Below are positions 61,063-64,000 of a stretch of DNA of 64,000 nucleotides, one piece after another. A program made the position numbers and the translations under genes. Position 1 is the first letter of the stretch. Each line of letters opens with the position of its first letter. The DNA is from CAWAXW01 sp963786155 (GTDB taxonomy: Bacteria > Actinomycetota > CADDZG01 > WHSQ01). The notes under the pieces were generated by a model that saw only the letters and a program-made list of their open reading frames with translations, was not told the origin of the DNA and made no database searches. The stretch spans positions 1,674,001 through 1,738,000 of the forward strand of contig CAWAXW010000006.1 in assembly GCA_963786155.1 (NCBI GenBank). Reading direction: 5' to 3'.

Positions 61063-63292
61063 GTGACCAAGGGAACGCACAGGCGGTGGGATCCTTCGCT
61101 GTGGGCTAGTAAGAAGCCGTTTGGGATCGGCGAGAAGCGGCCCAACAACTATCTCGAGATCACCAAGGCGATCGCACAGAATCGGCGGCATCCCAAGTAC
61201 GCGTGGCGGATCTTGCGGGACGGCGTTTGCGACGGGTGTGCGCTTGGGACTACTGGGATGCACGATTGGACTCTCGACGAGGTGCATCTCTGCAACGTTC
61301 GCTTGCGTCTCCTTCAGCTCAACACGATGTCCGCCCTCGATGGGTCCGAGCTCTCGGACGTCTCTGCGCTTCGCAAGCGGCGGAGCACGGAGCTAAGGGA
61401 GCTCGGACGACTCCCCTATCCGATGCGCAGGGACAAGGGCGACGTTGGGTTTCGCCGGATCGGATGGGAGGAGGCACTAGACCTCATCGCGGGCCGCATC
61501 CGTGACTCGACACCGGACCGCCTCGGCTTCTATCTGACGAGTCGCGGGATGCCGAACGAGGCGTACTACGTCGCGCAGAAGGCCGTGCGCGCTCTTGGAA
61601 CGAACTCGATCGACAACGCCGCGCGCGTCTGTCATTCACCCAGTACCTACGGTCTCAAGGAAGCCCTCGGCGTTGCAGCGACGACATGCTCCTACAGCGA
61701 TTGGATCGGGAGCGACCTGATCGTTTTCATCGGCTCGAACGTGGCTGCCAATCAGCCGGTGAGCATGAAGTACCTGTATCACGCGAAGAAGGCCGGGACG
61801 AAGGTCGCCGTGATCAATCCCTACCGAGAGCCGGGGATGGAGCGGTACTGGGTGCCCTCGAACTTCGAGAGCGCGCTGTTCGGCACCAAGATCGCGGACC
61901 GGTTCTTCCAGGTGAACGTCGGTGGCGACATCGCGTTCATCAACGGTGCCCTCAAGGTGATGGTGGCGAACGGGTGGGTGGATCGACACTTTCGTCACCC
62001 AGCACGCTCATGGCTTCCAGGAGTTGAGCGAAGCTTTGAAAGCCCAGGGCTGGGTGGACATCGAGAGACTGTCCGGAGCGTCGCGCGCGGAGATCACCGC
62101 ATTCGCCGAGATGCTGCACTCGGCGCGAACCGCCGTCTTCGTGTGGAGCATGGGCATCACGCAACATTCGTTCGGAGAAGACAACGTGCGGGCGATCATC
62201 AACCTCGCGCTCACCAAGGGCTTCGTCGGTCGCGAGAAATGCGGCTTGATGCCCATCCGCGGTCATTCCGGCGTGCAGGGGGGCGCCGAGATGGGCGCCT
62301 ACTCGACCGTGTTCCCCGGCGGTGGGTTCGTCGGCCCCGACACCGCGGCCCACTTCTCCGAGAAATGGGGTTTCCCGGTCCCGTCGGAGGTGGGCCTTAC
62401 CGCACCCGAGATGATCGATGCCGGGGGCCGGGGTGAACTGGACGTGCTCTTCTCCGCCGGAGGCAACTTCCTCGAGGTGCTGCCCGAGCCCTCCTTCGTG
62501 GAAGAAGCGCTCACGCGGATACCCCTGCGAGTGCACATGGACATCGTCGTCTCGTCACAGATGCTCGTCGATCCGGGCGAGACGATCCTGTTGCTGCCGG
62601 CCGCTACGCGCTACGAGATACCGGGCGGTGTGACCGAGACGTCCACCGAACGACGGATCATCTTCAGTCCCGAGATCCCCGGCCCCCGGATCGGCGAGGC
62701 CCGGTCCGAGTGGGAGGTCTTCGCCGAGATCGCCAAGCGCGTGCGGCCGGAGCGGGCCGACGCGCTCTCGTTCTCGGGGACCGCTGCGATCAGACGCGAG
62801 ATCGCCGATGCCGTGCCCTTCTACGACGGGATACAGCACCTGACCAAGAAGGGCGATCAAGTCCAGTACGGAGGGCCGATGCTCTGCGAAGGCTGGAACT
62901 TCCCCACCGACGACAACAAGGCGAGGTTCTCGACCGTCAAGCTCCCGCCGGTTACACCGCCGAACGGCCGCTTCACGGTCGCAACCCGGCGAGGCAAGCA
63001 GTTCAACAGCATGGTGCACGAGCAGAAAGACCCACTGACCGGTGCCGGCAGACATTCGATCTATATGAACCGCACGGACGCGGAGGCAAACGGGCTGAAG
63101 GAAGGGGATCCGGTCGTGCTGCGCAACGAGATCGGCGAGTTCCGTGGGCGGGTCTTCCTTGCTCCGATCCTGCCCGGTAACTTGCAGATCCACTGGCCGG
63201 AGGCCGAGGTGCTCATCGACCGCACGAAGCGCTCCCCCGAGTCGGGGATCCCGGACTACAACGCGCTCGTCACGCTGGAGAAGACGGAATGA
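61063..63292 (+). pseudogene. FdhF/YdeP-family molybdopterin oxidoreductase, frameshifted
   Basis: From GTG 61063, reading to 742 residues after removal of one T in TTT at 61990. DGVCDGCALGTTGMHDWTLD is the N-terminal segment with Cys ligands of the [4Fe-4S] cluster, followed by HLCNVRL. ARVCHSPSTYGLKEALG carries the candidate molybdenum-ligand region, and INPYREPGMERYWVPS follows. It is typical of the YdeP branch, related to formate dehydrogenase but with Cys and not selenocysteine in this region. The substrate is uncertain; the paired fdhD supports formate-dehydrogenase-like chemistry. The shift joins VDRHF to VTQHAHGFQELSEALK cleanly, so it is probably sequence error. Confidence 0.85.
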
Positions 63293-64000
63293 CCAAGCGG
63301 CGCACGCATATCGACGTGATCGACAAAGGGGTTGTCAATAAGCGGGCCGACGAAGTGGCGACCGAGGAGCCCCTGGAGATTCGGCTCAAGCTAGGGGGCG
63401 AGACCCGAACCGTGGCCGTCACGATGAGGACGCCGGGCTCCGACTTCGAGCTCGCGGCGGGGTTCCTCTACTCCGAGGGCGTCGTGAACGAGCGAACGGC
63501 TATCTCCGGAATCTCCTATTGCCACGACCGTGAGGTGATACCCGAGGAACGATTCAACATCGTTACGGTCGACCTCGCCGGCCAAACGATGCCGGACCTC
63601 CGCAATCTCGAAAGACACTTCTTCATGTCGAGCTCCTGCGGAGTCTGTGGGAAGGCAAGCCTCGACGCGCTCTCGCTCAAAGGGCACCTGCCGATCGAGG
63701 ATGACGTCGAGGTCCGCAGCGATGTCCTCTACTCCCTTCCCGAGCGCTTGCAGGCGGAGCAGAACCTGTTCGGGACCACAGGCGGATTGCACGCTGCCGG
63801 GCTGTTCTCCCCGACAGGCGAAGCGTTTGCCATCCGCGAGGACGTAGGCCGGCACAACGCCCTCGACAAATTGATCGGGTGGGCGTTGCTGCACGACAAG
63901 CTTCCCTTCTCGGGCGGGATAGTCATGGTCAGCGGCCGGTCCAGCTTCGAGATCATGCAGAAGAGCCTTGTGGCACGGGCACCGATCGTGTGCGCGGTCT
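63289..64000 (+). CDS. fdhD: Formate dehydrogenase accessory sulfurtransferase FdhD, partial
   Basis: The ATG overlaps the oxidoreductase stop (ATGA). The 237 residues before the window ends include RTPGSDFELAAGFLYSEGVV, SSSCGVCGKASLDAL with the sulfur-relay cysteines, REDVGRHNALDKLIG and MVSGRSSFEIMQK, all FdhD signatures. FdhD transfers sulfur from IscS to the molybdenum cofactor of formate dehydrogenases. Coupling to the YdeP-type gene suggests that its cofactor needs this sulfur. The C-terminus lies outside the window. Confidence 0.92.
   Translation, partial: MTKRRTHIDVIDKGVVNKRADEVATEEPLEIRLKLGGETRTVAVTMRTPGSDFELAAGFLYSEGVVNERTAISGISYCHDREVIPEERFNIVTVDLAGQTMPDLRNLERHFFMSSSCGVCGKASLDALSLKGHLPIEDDVEVRSDVLYSLPERLQAEQNLFGTTGGLHAAGLFSPTGEAFAIREDVGRHNALDKLIGWALLHDKLPFSGGIVMVSGRSSFEIMQKSLVARAPIVCAV

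Noticed and set aside
270..63292. Programmed ribosomal frameshifting as the reason for the many frame changes
   Set aside because: The sites share no slippery heptamer or downstream structure, lie in unrelated families that are not known to use it, and most need an extra base skipped at differing sequences.

Overview
The window reads as high-GC chromosomal DNA from an actinobacterium, probably an uncultivated lineage. The evidence is gene content: a bioA-bioF-bioD-bioB operon ending in a small cysteine-rich bsaP gene (the biotin synthase auxiliary protein known from mycobacteria), a locus ordered like mycobacterial moxR2 (membrane protein, DUF4129, DUF4350, MoxR, DUF58, SpoIIM-like, RDD), DUF3048 and DUF6457 proteins, heavy use of GTG/TTG starts, and many Sec, Tat and lipoprotein signals. 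No rRNA, insertion sequence, phage, CRISPR array or origin is visible. Two tRNAs (Val-GAC, Cys-GCA) precede the biotin operon.

Layout. 0-13.5 kb is rich in exported proteins: a frameshifted beta-lactamase-like hydrolase, a beta-propeller/RTX protein, a G8-domain beta-helix protein, a large ceramidase-like enzyme, a PKD/FG-GAP protein, an Hcp-like protein and a Tat-exported barrel protein. 13.6-24.2 kb holds small accessory genes in duplicated pairs (two GNATs, two small lipoproteins, two RibD/dihydrofolate-reductase-like proteins) plus an LVIVD-repeat protein, a GlxA-type regulator, an S41-like lipoprotein, a phospholipase C/P1-nuclease-like enzyme and a 59-residue cysteine-rich exported peptide. 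24.2-28.7 kb carries tRNAs and biotin synthesis. 28.8-36 kb is signalling: an anti-sigma-type ATPase, a class III cyclase-AAA-TPR protein, a vanadium haloperoxidase-like lipoprotein and a second cyclase-AAA protein whose cyclase domain has lost its metal ligands. 36-41.3 kb has two tandem giant exported beta-helix/RTX paralogues. 41.5-46 kb has a cNMP-binding HD-GYP protein, a Crp-family regulator and a DrrAB-type ABC exporter. 46-52.7 kb is the moxR2-like locus. 52.8-60.5 kb combines a DNA glycosylase, a sulfotransferase and envelope genes (phosphodiester glycosidase, two DUF3048 proteins, MurJ). 60.4-64 kb has molybdenum cofactor genes: mobA, a YdeP-type molybdopterin oxidoreductase and fdhD, cut by the window end.

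The most distinctive biology is a set of three exported RTX proteins with the same C-terminal tail (a Cys pair, then a basic end in Lys-Arg-Asn-Asn-Met). Two of them also carry cysteines spaced exactly 18 residues apart, one per turn of the predicted beta-roll. A technical caution applies throughout: at least ten otherwise recognisable genes are broken by about fourteen single-base shifts, about twelve of them extra bases. This looks more like residual assembly error than pseudogene decay, so genes marked as pseudogenes here may be intact in the organism.
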